Assembly (NCBI GenBank): GCA_963556495.2
Contig: OY747709.1
Span: 17,750,900 to 17,814,899, forward strand
Source: Valencia hispanica
Taxonomy: Eukaryota; Chordata; Actinopteri; Cyprinodontiformes; Valenciidae
Direction: 5' to 3'
Length of the DNA: 64,000 nt
Positions 47,822 through 57,800 of the stretch are shown here, piece after piece; positions within the stretch are counted from its first letter, which is position 1; every line of letters begins with the position of its first letter. The notes under the pieces are model-generated. The model ran no database searches, was not told where the DNA came from, and was given only the letters and a program-made list of their open reading frames with translations. Made by a program: the position numbers and the translations under genes.

Positions 47822-47838
47822 TATGACCTCATCTTATT
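47822..47838. repeat. Target-site duplication of the L1, left copy
   Basis: TATGACCTCATCTTATT, identical to 54081-54097. It borders the poly(A) end (poly-T on the plus strand) of the minus-strand L1. Confidence 0.92.
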
Positions 47839-48114
47839 ATTTTTTTTATTTTTTTTAAGTGTCCTGTCTGGCAGTGTGGACCTCAGAATTGGTGTCTGAG
47901 TACCAAGTGGAAGCCCAACAGATTTACTTTCACAAGCGGAGCACTACAGCTTTTGCTATAGTACTCCACTTGATATGTGTGAAAAATCTTTATTATGAAT
48001 TGCTGGGGGTTTTATTTCCTGATGTTATGGACACAGAGATGGAAAATTAAGGGGAAGAAAGAAAGAAGATGAAGAAGAGAGGTAGGAAACAAAAGTCATG
48101 AGAGAGGGAGAGTG

Positions 48115-48341
48115 AGAGGGTGGCTGTAGTGGTAGGGTCAGTGGTAGGGTTGTCAGCCTAGAACCCAGAAATTGTGGGTTCGATTCCAGCTTCCACCTGC
48201 TACATGTCGTTGTGTCCTTGGGCAAGACACTTCACCTACCTTCCAACAGTGTGTGAATGTGAGAGTGAATGAATAATGGAGTTGTAAAGCGCTTTGAGAG
48301 TCTTGAAAAGCACTATATAAATGCAAGCCAATATTATTATA
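48115..48341 (+). mobile_element. tRNA-derived SINE with L2-like tail, in the L1 3' UTR
   Basis: The block has a tRNA-like head with a GGTTCGATTCC B box (about 48178), then the fish SINE segment 'GTGTCCTTGGGCAAGACACT', and a tail 'TAAAGCGCTTTGAGAGTCTT' followed by 'AGCACTATATAAATGCAAGC' and ATTATT repeats. The L1 fragment at 56293-56702 has the same UTR without this block (empty site near 56550), which confirms a later insertion. It would be transcribed by RNA polymerase III and mobilised by a partner LINE with a similar tail. Not a functional tRNA. Confidence 0.88.
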
Positions 48342-48559
48342 GTTGAAAATACAAGAGAGGAAGGGGAACAAAGAAAACACAGGAAAACATTGAAGGACGG
48401 CAGAGAGAAGGGAAAAAACTAAACAAAAAAGGAACATCAACAAAACAAACTAAGTTGTATATTAAAATTGGGACCCAAGAAGCCACGGGATAGCGAGGAG
48501 GGGTTTCCACATCCCAGTGATGTGCCCATGCCCAAAGACCCTATATGAGTGGTAAAGTG

Positions 48560-49330
48560 ATGGAGCGGGTGGACAGAGGTGTTCGGGGATGGGGAGGGAA
48601 GGACTGAGAGACAAAATGTCTTCCCAGGGAGCCAGCTCCCCCACTGACCCCAATAGGCACCGCTGTTCACCGGGATCCACCAGGGGAGGGAGGCCATGGC
48701 ACATTCAACCTGGGGCCCACGGCCACAGCACCACCAAGCCCCTTGGACCCCAAGGCAGAAGGAGAACTAAACCCACCCTGACATTCGCTCTACTATCAGA
48801 ACACAAAAGACACTAGACACCCAGGTTGAGTTCGCCCCCAACAGTACACCCCTCCTCCCCCGTCCAAGTGCCCTCGTAGGGGGAGAGCACCTGTCACTAG
48901 TTAGCAATACCCTTAGCAATACCCACCCAACCGCCGCGACCACCAGCCAGGCACCCCAACCAGCAAACAAGGTGAGATGCCATACAGGGACCGGCGATGA
49001 CAATCGGCCCAGAGAAAAAGAGAGGCGGCCACGCACGCCGGCGTGCCCTGACCCCCACAGGCAACAGAGACCCCACGCCGGCCGACCCCCGGCCAGGACC
49101 ACAGCTAGGGGGGGCACGGCGCCCCAGAGCCCCGAATCCCCAGGCCCACCTCAGACCCTACCCAGGCGCAGCACGGCCACCAGGCCATTAACCCATGTCT
49201 GCAACCCCCCTAAGGCACCGCATGCAGCCATCAGGAGTTACCACCCAAAGCCGAACCCCAGGTTGGGGCCACGACGTCCAGCGCCCCGTCCGCCCAGTGA
49301 TCCCACCCCCAGGGATCCCCCCTCCAACCC
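48560..49330 (-). other. G-rich 3' region of the L1
   Basis: On the coding (minus) strand this is strongly G-rich with many G runs, in contrast to the AT-rich surroundings. It lies between the truncated ORF2 and the 3' UTR. G-rich 3' regions are known in mammalian L1s and can form G-quadruplexes. The Pro/Arg-rich open frames on the plus strand here are composition artefacts. Confidence 0.75.
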
Positions 49331-49379
49331 CAAAAACCCCCACATCATCAACAGTATCCCAAACGAAAAAACCAAACGA

Positions 49380-52300
49380 TTTTTTGTTATTTTAAAGGTT
49401 CTTAAACATATCTGAGACCAGACGTTTTGGTCAAAGCTGGCTGATAAATCCACCACCCATTTTGAAATAGGTATGGCAATTGATTCATCTAATGTAAAGT
49501 TTTGTATATTTTAGACAGCAATTTGGGGGGGTTGAGATTGAGAAAATCTAAAACTCTTGCTGGAATTTGTAATTCAACTGTACTGAGCCTAAATTCACCT
49601 TTAATAATAGATTTAATTTATTGATATTCTAAGAATTTGTTTTTATCAATTCCATATTGTGTAATTAATGTATTAAATGGGATAAAGTTTGTTCCTTCAA
49701 ATATATGTTCCAGGTATTCGATTCCATTGCACCTCCAGTCTGGAAAACTTATCATAAATTTTTTTTGCAAGATGTTGGGGTTTTTCCAGATGGGTGTACG
49801 TCTGCATGGGATTATTGTGGACTCTGTCATTTTTAGAAACTCCCACCATGCTGTCAGAGAGGAGCTGATATTTATGCTTTTAAAGCATTCATGTCGTTTT
49901 ATATTTGAGCTAATAAATGGTAGGTCTGAAAGTTTTATCTTATTGCATTGTGTTTGTTCTACGTCTATCCAGGACTCATCTAGGTTGCTATGTTTTAACC
50001 ATCTTGAGATGTATTGGAGCCTGTTGGCTAAGAAATAATGATGGAAGTTTGGTAGATCTAGACCTCCTTTTTCTTTGGTCTTCTGCAGTGTTTTTAAGCT
50101 GATACGCGGGGGTTTATCTTTCCAAAGAAATTTAGAGACAGAGGAGTCCAGAGATCTAAACCAGTCTAGTGATGGTTTACTTGGTATCATTGAGAATAAG
50201 TAGTTGATTCTGGGCAAAACCATCATTTTTATTGAAGCAACCCTTCCCATACGTGATATGGGTAGGGATTTCCATCTAGCAAGATCATCTTCCACTTTTT
50301 TAAAAAGTGGGATGTAGTTTATCTTAATTAAATCTGCCAGTCTTGGTGAGACATTGATACCTAAATAAGTAATATTCCCTGACTGCAGTTGTGTATTAGT
50401 TGGATTCTGGACAGAACAATTGATTGGAAGAACTGTAGATTTTAACCAATTTATAGAATAATCTGAAAGGTTTGAGTAAGAGTTTATCAACCTGATTACC
50501 TGAGAGAAAGAGGTTTGTGAATGCTGGAGAAAAAGTAATACATCATCTGCATAAAGACTGATTTTATTTTTTATGTTATTGCATTTTATGCCTTTAATAT
50601 TGTGAGTTTGCCTGATTGCTGCAGCTAGTGGTTCAATAAAAATAGCGAACAGGGAGGGAGAGAGAGGACATCCCTGCCTGGTACCTCTCTGAAGATAAAA
50701 CCTAGATGATGTTTGGTTATTAGTCCTGATACATGCTGTTGATGAACTGTATAATATTTTCAACCAGCTTATAAAAGAATTTCCAAAGCCAAATTTATGT
50801 AAGGTTGCAAATAAGAATTTCCAGTTAACTCTATCAAATGCTTTTTCTGCATCTAGAGATAATACATTAGTTTTAATGTTTTTACAGTAAGAAAAATCTA
50901 TTAAATCTATTAATCTACGTGAATTTGTGGATGAATGCCTCCCTTTAATAAAACCAGTTTGAACAGGATGTATTATAAGAGGGGTTACTTTCTCTATCCT
51001 TTTTGCGAGGGCTTTGCAGAGTATTTTAAGATCAACATTAATGAGGGATAGGGGGGCGATAGCTGGTAGGAAACACAGGGTCTTTACCTGATTTTAGTAG
51101 AAGACTAATGTAGGCAGAATTCATATTTGGTGGAAGTCGGCCATTTTCCTTGGTTTCCTGCAGCATTCTGTGGAATGTTGGTGCCAGAATATTCCAGAAT
51201 TCTTTATAGAACTCTGGTGGAAATCCATCTGGGCCTGGAGCCTTTTTATTGGGCATGCTTTGGAGGGCCTCCTGGAGTTCAGCCGCTGTTAGTGGTGAAT
51301 CCAGGGCCATCGCTTGACTTTCAGATAATTTAGGTAGTGTTATATTATCCAGAAAATGTTCAATTTCATAATCTGATGTGTTTATCTCTGGTGAGTATAA
51401 AGCCTTGTAAAATTCTTTAAAAGGTGTTGTTTATTCTTCCAGGATCATATACTGTATTCCCAGTCTGATCTTTAATAGCAGATATAGATGTTTTTTCTTT
51501 ATTAATTTTAAGCTGGTTAGCCAAAAATCTACCTGATTTATTACCTTTTTCAAAGTTTTCTATCCTAAGTCTTTGAATTAAGAACTGGGTCTGTTTATTA
51601 ATAATTTAATTTAATTCTAGCTTTGTTTTTTAAGGATTTTGCCTAGTCTCTCCTCATCTAGAGAAGCTGCTAATGAATTAATAGTTTCTTCTAATTCCTG
51701 AATACGTTTTTTTTCTATTTTCTTTTTATTTGATGAGAATGAGATTATTTTACCTCTAATCACAGCTTTCCCTGCCTCCCAAAGAATGGATGGTGACATA
51801 CCATGTAGGTCATAACATTCCAAATAAGAAGCCCACTCTTTTTCAAAATATTTAATAAATTCTTTATCCTTAAGTAAAGATATATTAAATCTCCAATTTT
51901 TGCTTTGAGGCGTTTCTGTTTTATTTACTAAAGTTAGAAAAACAGGAGCATGATCGCTAACAGCTATAGGGTGTATCTCAGTGTCTGAAATGTCAGTCAA
52001 CAGTGAGCTGCTGACTAACAAATAATCCAGTCGAGAATACGTATGGTGGACATTTGAGAAAAAAGTATATTTTTTCTCATTGGGGTGAAGAGAACTACTC
52101 GCCATGCATCGCAAAGTCCATAATCGCTCATGTACTGTTTGACTATATCTATAGATTTCCAGCTGCGCTGAGTCCCTGCTGTGCTGAGCCTGGCTATTTC
52201 CTCATTTAAACCAAAGTTGAGGTCGCCCCCAAGAAGTGAGCAATCCATGTGTTCAAGGAGAAGAAGGAATGAAAGAATGAGGGTCATCAACATTTGGACC

Positions 52301-52633
52301 ATATATACTGAAAATACATAACTTTCGGTAATGTATAGATGGTTTTACTATAATAAATCTACCCTCTGGATCTGTAACTGTATCTATTACTGTAAAATTA
52401 TTTTTTTGGGTTATTAATATTGCTACTCCCCTTTGTGTAGAATTATAGCATGCAGAAAACACATTAGGAAACTCAGAGGATTTAAGATCAACTGCAGCTG
52501 AGGTAGATTTATGGGTTTCTTGTAATAAGACGACATCTGCCTTAAATCTTTTAAGCTGGTTAAAAATCTTAACTCTTTTCTCTCTGGTGCCAGCTCCATG
52601 AACATTCCATGTGACAAACCTTAGAGTAGCCAT
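49380..52633 (-). pseudogene. L1 ORF2: endonuclease and reverse transcriptase, broken
   Basis: The protein would nick DNA and copy the element RNA. It starts at ATG 52633: 'MATLRFVTWNVHGAGTREKR' with 'QETHK' (catalytic Glu) in the APE-type endonuclease. After frameshifts near 52265 and 52100 it continues with 'LLGGDLNFGL', 'SRLDYLLVSS' and 'AVSDHAPVFLTL'. The RT part begins near 51310 ('NKKAPGPDGFPPEFYKEFWN'). It shifts frame near 51040, then runs open to 49618 with 'VLSLDAEKAFDRVNWKFLFA', 'GTRQGCPLSPSLFAIFIEPL' and 'KISLYADDVLLFLQHSQTSF', the intact YADD box. After a stop at 49618 traces such as 'SFDQNVWSQICLRTFKITKN' persist to about 49380. The Cys-rich C-terminal domain is missing. Confidence 0.9.
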
Positions 52634-53043
52634 AGTTTTGAGACAAAAGTTGTAAAGTCCATATCACCATAGAAACAGATAAACACAGGTGCATTATTAG
52701 TTTGTTCTTGGGGTTGCCTGATTGAAAATCCAAAAGCCGAGATATAAGAAAGAGAAAAATAGAAGAAAGTTGTGAAGGTGTTAAGGGTGAGGGTGAGAGA
52801 GAAAGAAATAGTTATATTATGAAAAAAACAATTTTGTGTGTGTGAGTGATAAAAGAAAAAAGGAGTGACAAAAACATTTGGTGATAGACATGTGAAGATG
52901 AGAAAAGAAAAAAGAGCCAGTATCCCAGTGCTTAGCCCTGGCCCCGGCCACATCGAATAATGTAAACAACTTTACAGAGCTGTGCTAACATTACATTTTA
53001 GTTGACTGATAAAACAACTCTAATCTGACCAGTGTTACATGAC

Positions 53044-53912
53044 TAATAAAGCCAAGGAGTAAGCTCGGGGTCCCTGAACAGCTGCCCATTAACATACAGT
53101 TTATCTACTGCTACTGTAGCTCTGGTGACTTCACTGGTATATTTCTTCCTGATTGGGAACAAAACGTGCCTTCTATCTAGGATTTCCTTCGGATATTGAT
53201 CATTAACGCTTTAATTGGTTCCCCGCAGCTCTCTGCCCCAGCGTCTGTCCTGCTCTTTTTGCTGGTAATGCTCGAATTTAGCAACAATAGGTCGCGGCCG
53301 GCTGTTGTTGGGCTTCTTACCTCCGAGCCGGTGGACGCGGTGAAAAGTGATGTTTTTTACCGTGTCGCTTGGGAGCTTTAACTGATGTTGGAGAAAATGT
53401 CGGACGGTGGATTCAGCATCGTCCTCAGCCTGTTCTGGGATCCCGAAAAAACAAGATTGTCCCACATTCCCCTGGCCTGTATATCCAAGATAGTTTCTTT
53501 CATTCTCTTACTTTCTCCGGACAGCTGCGTCATCCCCTCGGTGAGTTTCTTTACACCGTCTCTCAGCGTTTGGTTTTCTGCAGTGAGCGATGCTACCTGT
53601 TGTTGGCTGAATTCCAGGGATTCCCTTTGAGCTTGAAATTCTTTGTGTAGAACCTCAACCAGGGCCAGACTGGCGTCTAGGCTGGTTAGCTTCTTATTCT
53701 ATTGAGTCCAAGACATCGCTGTAGCTTTTCTCTGGAGAGATAGTGGAGGTGCTGGCCTCAAAACTGGTGCATTTCTGTGATTGTGTGCTTGTCGGGATAG
53801 CAGAGGTGGATTTTTGTGGCTTGCCCATAACAATGTTGTCAAAGCACTCGTCCAAGTAGCTTTCCAGGCTGTGCAAGGTTTCCTCGTCCAGTTTGTTTAT
53901 GGAGAAATACAA
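53044..53912 (-). pseudogene. L1 ORF1: RNA-binding protein, broken
   Basis: The ORF1 product coats L1 RNA as a trimer. The start is at 53912 ('MYFSINKLDEETLHSLESYL'). A Ser/Thr-rich N-terminal part ends in a frameshift near 53702. A heptad-rich coiled coil ('LTSLDASLALVEVLHKEF', 'ASLTAENQTLRDGVKKLTEG') follows. The RRM-like part is 'FFGIPEQAEDDAESTVRHFL' and 'ITFHRVHRLGGKKPNNSRPR', then 'PIVAKFEHYQQKEQ'. A one-base loss in a T-run near 53455 breaks the frame between coiled coil and RRM. An in-frame TAA near 53209 precedes the C-terminal domain ('VLFPIRKKYTSEVTRATVAV'), which ends at 53044. Otherwise every domain is present in the right order. Confidence 0.85.
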
Positions 53913-54080
53913 AATAATCGTTATTATTATTAAACGTTTGCTATATTTGGCTCAAATGTTATGGTTTGTTTTTACCCGAGTTTGTTTGTTTTTACCAGTT
54001 TACCGCCATATTACTTACGCACAGCTCTCGCAAGATCTCAGCAGCAGCTCATCTCCTCCTATCAACTGATTATTACCCCT

Positions 54081-54097
54081 TATGACCTCATCTTATT
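54081..54097. repeat. Target-site duplication of the L1, right copy
   Basis: TATGACCTCATCTTATT, identical to 47822-47838. It marks the 5' end of the minus-strand L1. Confidence 0.92.
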
Positions 54098-54389
54098 CAA
54101 GAAGAGGTGAGAAATTTAATTAATATAAATTACACATCTTACATTGATGTTTTTGGTTTCGCTTGTTAAATTAGTCACACTACTTTATCAGCTTGATATC
54201 TTAAGATTTAGAGTAAAGGGCTACATGAAGGCATATAGCTCATTTTAAAAGTGGAAAGATCAGACGTAGAGAATTTCTGATAAAATCTTTTGTTATAGCA
54301 TCTTTGCTTGATGGTAGAGAAGCATTCAAGCCCATGTCTGAATTTAGTATTGAGATGTGTGAGAATCCAGATGTGAGAGCATCCCATCT

Positions 54390-55065
54390 GTTTTAATGCC
54401 TTGTAAAATGTTTCAAAATCCTTGAACTTCTAATCATTTTAGTATGTTACAACAAGCATTAGTAAAATATGTGATTTTTATTTTATTTAAGGCATAATGT
54501 TATGTGGATAGAAGTGGAAGAAAAATTATATATAAATATGCTTTTTTTCAATTAAAAAAGACAAATAGTTAGCCTCTAATATAAAAACATGTGCCACAAA
54601 CTAGCTTCGGAAGTAATCTAATTTGTATATAGAGTCCTCCGGTTTGTAATTAAATCTTTGCATGGATAGAGGTGTTCCTTGATGGAATCAGGGGCTTTAG
54701 TGGACATAAGTGGGAGAAAAAGCATCATGAACACCAAGAAAGGCCAAGGATAATGTTATAAAAAATATAACAACCTTTGAACACCCTTCAAACCAATGCT
54801 CAGTTCATGATTCTTAACTGTAATGGTTATGTCAAGGAACGATTACAGGGGCAATCAAGAGGCCAACACTAACTTCAAAACTCTTTTGACAGGCAAAGCT
54901 TTACTTTTCCAATCCACAAATCTGTCTTGAATTGAAATAGAATAGGCAAACATTTTAGTCTCTAGACATACAGTACATAACTGGCAGAGACATACCCCAA
55001 AAGGACTGTATGTAATTACACCAAAAGGTGGTCCTACAAATAAATACTCTGCTAGGTAAAAACCT
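54390..55065 (+). mobile_element. Tc1-like transposon remnant, internally deleted
   Basis: Plus-strand order: decayed left terminal repeat (54390-54580), 'TATATAGAGTCCTCCGGTTT' (about 54628), the transposase start region 'AAAAGCATCATGAACACCAA' (about 54717), helix-turn-helix remnants (54760-54810), then a jump to the C-terminal end. That end has 'GTCTCTAGACATACAGTACA' (54958) and 'GCAGAGACATACCCCAAAAG' (54983) with 'AAAGGTGGTCCTACAAATAA' (55024). The central catalytic region is deleted. No right terminal repeat could be placed. Confidence 0.75.
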
Positions 55066-55996
55066 AATGATTTGAGACAATATGAGACATGACAGCTGCT
55101 ATACATCTTTTGCAAGTTGTGTTGTGACTTCTCAATATGCTTCCACTGAAAATAAAAACATTTCAAGAGTTGAGTTATAAATCTGTTAATGAGACGCAGA
55201 TGGCTAAGTTTCATATTATTTTGCTACTCTGTACAAATATACTCTTAGTTTTCCCATGTCTTTTATCAGGCAAACAGCTCTTATAGTTGAATCTCACTCC
55301 ATCAGCTGTGTGTTTGTCCCCTCTGAGCCATGTTAGCTGCACATCATTAGTGTTGCCTATTTTATAGTATTTTCACAGCAGCTTAAACAGCTGCAAGAAA
55401 TGGTAACACATGTAGTGGAAGAGCGTGTAAGATCCAAAATGTATCCTAGACCTAACTTGTACTTTTTAACAGACCATAACAGCTTCTTAATTGATTAAGC
55501 TAGATCAATGTTTAGCTGATACAGATAAAAACATAAATTCTATCAAAAGCCCCAAATGACAAAAACAGCAGTCATTATTCTGTTTAACTTGCTTTAAGAC
55601 AATGAGTACTTTGCAGATACACTACGTCAGTAAATCCTTTACTAAACTGGATGTACTTCCTTGTGTTTTATTTCCTTCACCTCTCTTTCTGTATCTCCTG
55701 CGCAGGATCCAGCCTGACAGTATCTCTGGGAGCTGATTTGATTTTTGATTATAAAAAATAATTAAAAAAAAAATGTATAAAATGCTGCATCCCTACTAGC
55801 AACAAGAACAAGTACAAGAGAAATTACATAAATATATATTTTTTCAGACAGTAATAATACCTGCAAAAGAATGTAAATATAATAAATATTATTTAAACAC
55901 CAAGTAGATGAAATATGAATGAAAAGGTGTGGTCATAAGGTTATTGCATCTACATGTTCTCAAAAGTAGCATGATATAAGTGGCCAAACACATAAG
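55066..55996. other. Unassigned AT-rich noncoding DNA
   Basis: No recognised gene or repeat. Confidence 0.35.
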
Positions 55997-56274
55997 TTAA
56001 AGGGGCAGTATGTAAGAATAACATCTCGTGGTCAAATTTTGGTACTGCAGTCCATATAGAAAAACAAATGAGGGCGCTCTCAGCCACTCCCCCCCCCCCC
56101 CCCTCACAAAACCTTTAAAAAAAACTGCTAGCATTGTTAGCCCTACGTTAGCCTTTAGCCCGATTGGTGTTGAATTACTAATGCCGGCGCAGTGTTTGTG
56201 TTGAAGATGTGGCAAACCTGCAAGCTCACAAATTGTAAACAATGACTACGTCACGGTGTGGACTTTTTAAAATG
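55997..56274. mobile_element. One end of a TTAA-type DNA element
   Basis: The segment starts TTAA followed by 'AGGGGCAGTATGTAAGAATA', a terminus seen in common fish non-autonomous DNA elements with TTAA target sites. It continues through moderately GC-rich DNA to the L1 fragment at 56293. No mirrored right end is visible beyond the L1, so it is a truncated copy. Confidence 0.5.
56089..56103. repeat. Poly-C tract, 15 bp
   Basis: An uninterrupted run of 15 C. Its length may be unreliable in sequencing. Confidence 0.9.
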
Positions 56275-56292
56275 ATTTACTTGATTTTTTTT

Positions 56293-56702
56293 TTTTTACG
56301 TGTTTGGCAGTGTGGAGCTCAGAATTGGTGTCTGAGTACCAAGTAGAAGCCTAACAGATTTACTTTCACAAGCGGAGCGGTACAGATTTTGCTATAGTCC
56401 TCCACTTGATATATGTGTGAAAAATCTTTATTATGAATTGTTGGGGTTTTTATTTCCTGATGTTATGGACACGGAGACGGAAAATTAAGGAGAAGAAAGA
56501 AGGAAGATGAAGAAGAGAGGTAGGAAACAAAAAGTCAAGAGAGAGGGTGAGTTGGAAATACAAGAGAGGAAGGGGAACAAAGAAAACACAGGAAGACATT
56601 GAAGTCTGCCTCCACACGCACAGGACGGCAGAGAGAGGGGGGAAAACAAAACAAAACACAAAAAGGAACATCGACAAAAAAACAAAACATTGTGAAGTAA
56701 GA
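56293..56702 (-). mobile_element. L1 3'-UTR-only copy with target duplication
   Basis: The segment matches 47860-48440 of the full L1 (without the SINE) from 'GGCAGTGTGGAGCTCAGAAT' to 'GGAACATCGACAAAAAAAC'. It has the poly(A) end as T-runs on the left. Flanks share ATTTACTTGATTTTTTTT at 56275-56292 and 56703-56720, a target duplication that merges with the T tract. Extreme 5' truncation. It also acts as the SINE-free reference for the other copy. Confidence 0.9.
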
Positions 56703-56720
56703 ATTTACTTGATTTTTTTT

Positions 56721-57044
56721 ATTCACCCACCCTTTTTTACTGTGAACTCAATTTAATTTCTCGTTGAGAATGACTTTTTTAGACATTTTCTTTTAATTTC
56801 ATACTTTTTTTTTAATCGGATAAAATCTTAGATTGAAAGTTTGGATTGCTTTACTATCAGTATGATATCAAAATTAATCTCAGAATTATAAAACGGTAAT
56901 AAATGGATCGGATTGTCAGATTAACTTTAAATTATGGTAATCTGATCTGTTTATAATTCACACGTCTTTCTACTTTAGCATAACTTACTGACTATTGTGA
57001 GCTTAATGTTGATAACATACCTCAGCACCATAGCACATGTAAGT
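56721..57044. other. Unassigned AT-rich noncoding DNA
   Basis: No recognised gene or repeat. Confidence 0.35.
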
Positions 57045-57800
57045 CAGTTTCAATTAAGTTTATTTATATAGTGCCAAATCACAACTGATGTTGTGTCAAG
57101 GCACTTTACCAAAATAAAGTCAACTCAGTCCAATTATACAGACAGATTCCAAGTCAATTACAAACATTTCAAGTTGATTCTAGTTATCAAATAGTGCATT
57201 CAAGATCAGTTTGTTATTCAAGTTGGTGACAAAGTTTCCTATCTAAACAAAACCCAGCAGATTTGTATCAAGTCACTGACTTGCAGCATTCACTCCTCCT
57301 GGACGAGCAGTGGACAATGACGTGCATTGTGTCATTGATTTTGCAACAAGCCCTCATACGGAGCATGGATGTAGCAACAGCAGAAAGGAAAACCCTGTTT
57401 TAACAGGAAGAAGATCCCAGCAGAACCTGGTTCAGTGTGAGAGACCATCTGCCACGACCGACTGGGGGTTCGAGAAGACAGGGCATGCACACAAAAAAAA
57501 ACAACAGAGAAGCACTGACCTATGTGATGAATGAGAACACATACAGGCACAGCAAAAACTCAGCCAACAGCTACATTTAAGAGAGAGACAGAGTTATATC
57601 CTGAACGAGTTGTGTATCATCTACATATGGAGAACTTTAAGTTGATGGCAGCAGTAGTTCAGCCAATTCCTCCCTCCAGGAAGGTGTCAGAGCTAAACTG
57701 AACACTAGGACAGATGTAACAAAGAGAAAAAACAGAGAATTAACAAAAGGTTAAAAGATACAATTATCCCCAAAACTACAATACTCACCAAGTAGAATTA
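57045..57800 (-). mobile_element. L2-type LINE 3' UTR
   Basis: It starts with the reversed tail ('CAATTAAGTTTATTTATATA', 'GTGTCAAGGCACTTTACC'). The block 'CATCTGCCACGACCGACTGG' (about 57448) is the reverse complement of a block near 5090 in the L2 copy at 4358-5415, with an insertion or divergence between. No ORF2 part can be seen. The upstream limit is approximate. Confidence 0.75.

Larger units (their letters stand above)
47839..54080 (-). mobile_element. L1-clade LINE, roughly full length, about 6.2 kb
   Basis: The element is flanked by a perfect 17-bp target duplication and ends at the left in a poly(A) tract (T-runs at 47840-47857). From right to left: a 5' UTR of about 170 bp with an ACCGCCATATTAC YY1-like box (54001-54013), ORF1 (53912-53044), ORF2 (52633 to about 49380), a strongly G-rich 3' region (coding strand, 49330-48560), and a 3' UTR carrying a SINE. 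The short L1 copy at 56293-56702 matches its 3' UTR. Insertion is by target-primed reverse transcription. Frameshifts and stops in both ORFs make it inactive, yet long frames remain. Confidence 0.9.

Noticed and set aside
48120..48200. tRNA gene suggested by a B-box sequence
   Set aside because: The head is diverged, lacks a convincing cloverleaf, and is followed by SINE body and tail, so it is a SINE and not a tRNA gene.
48972..49415. 147-codon Pro/Arg-rich plus-strand frame
   Set aside because: It is a composition effect of the C-rich strand opposite the G-rich L1 3' region.
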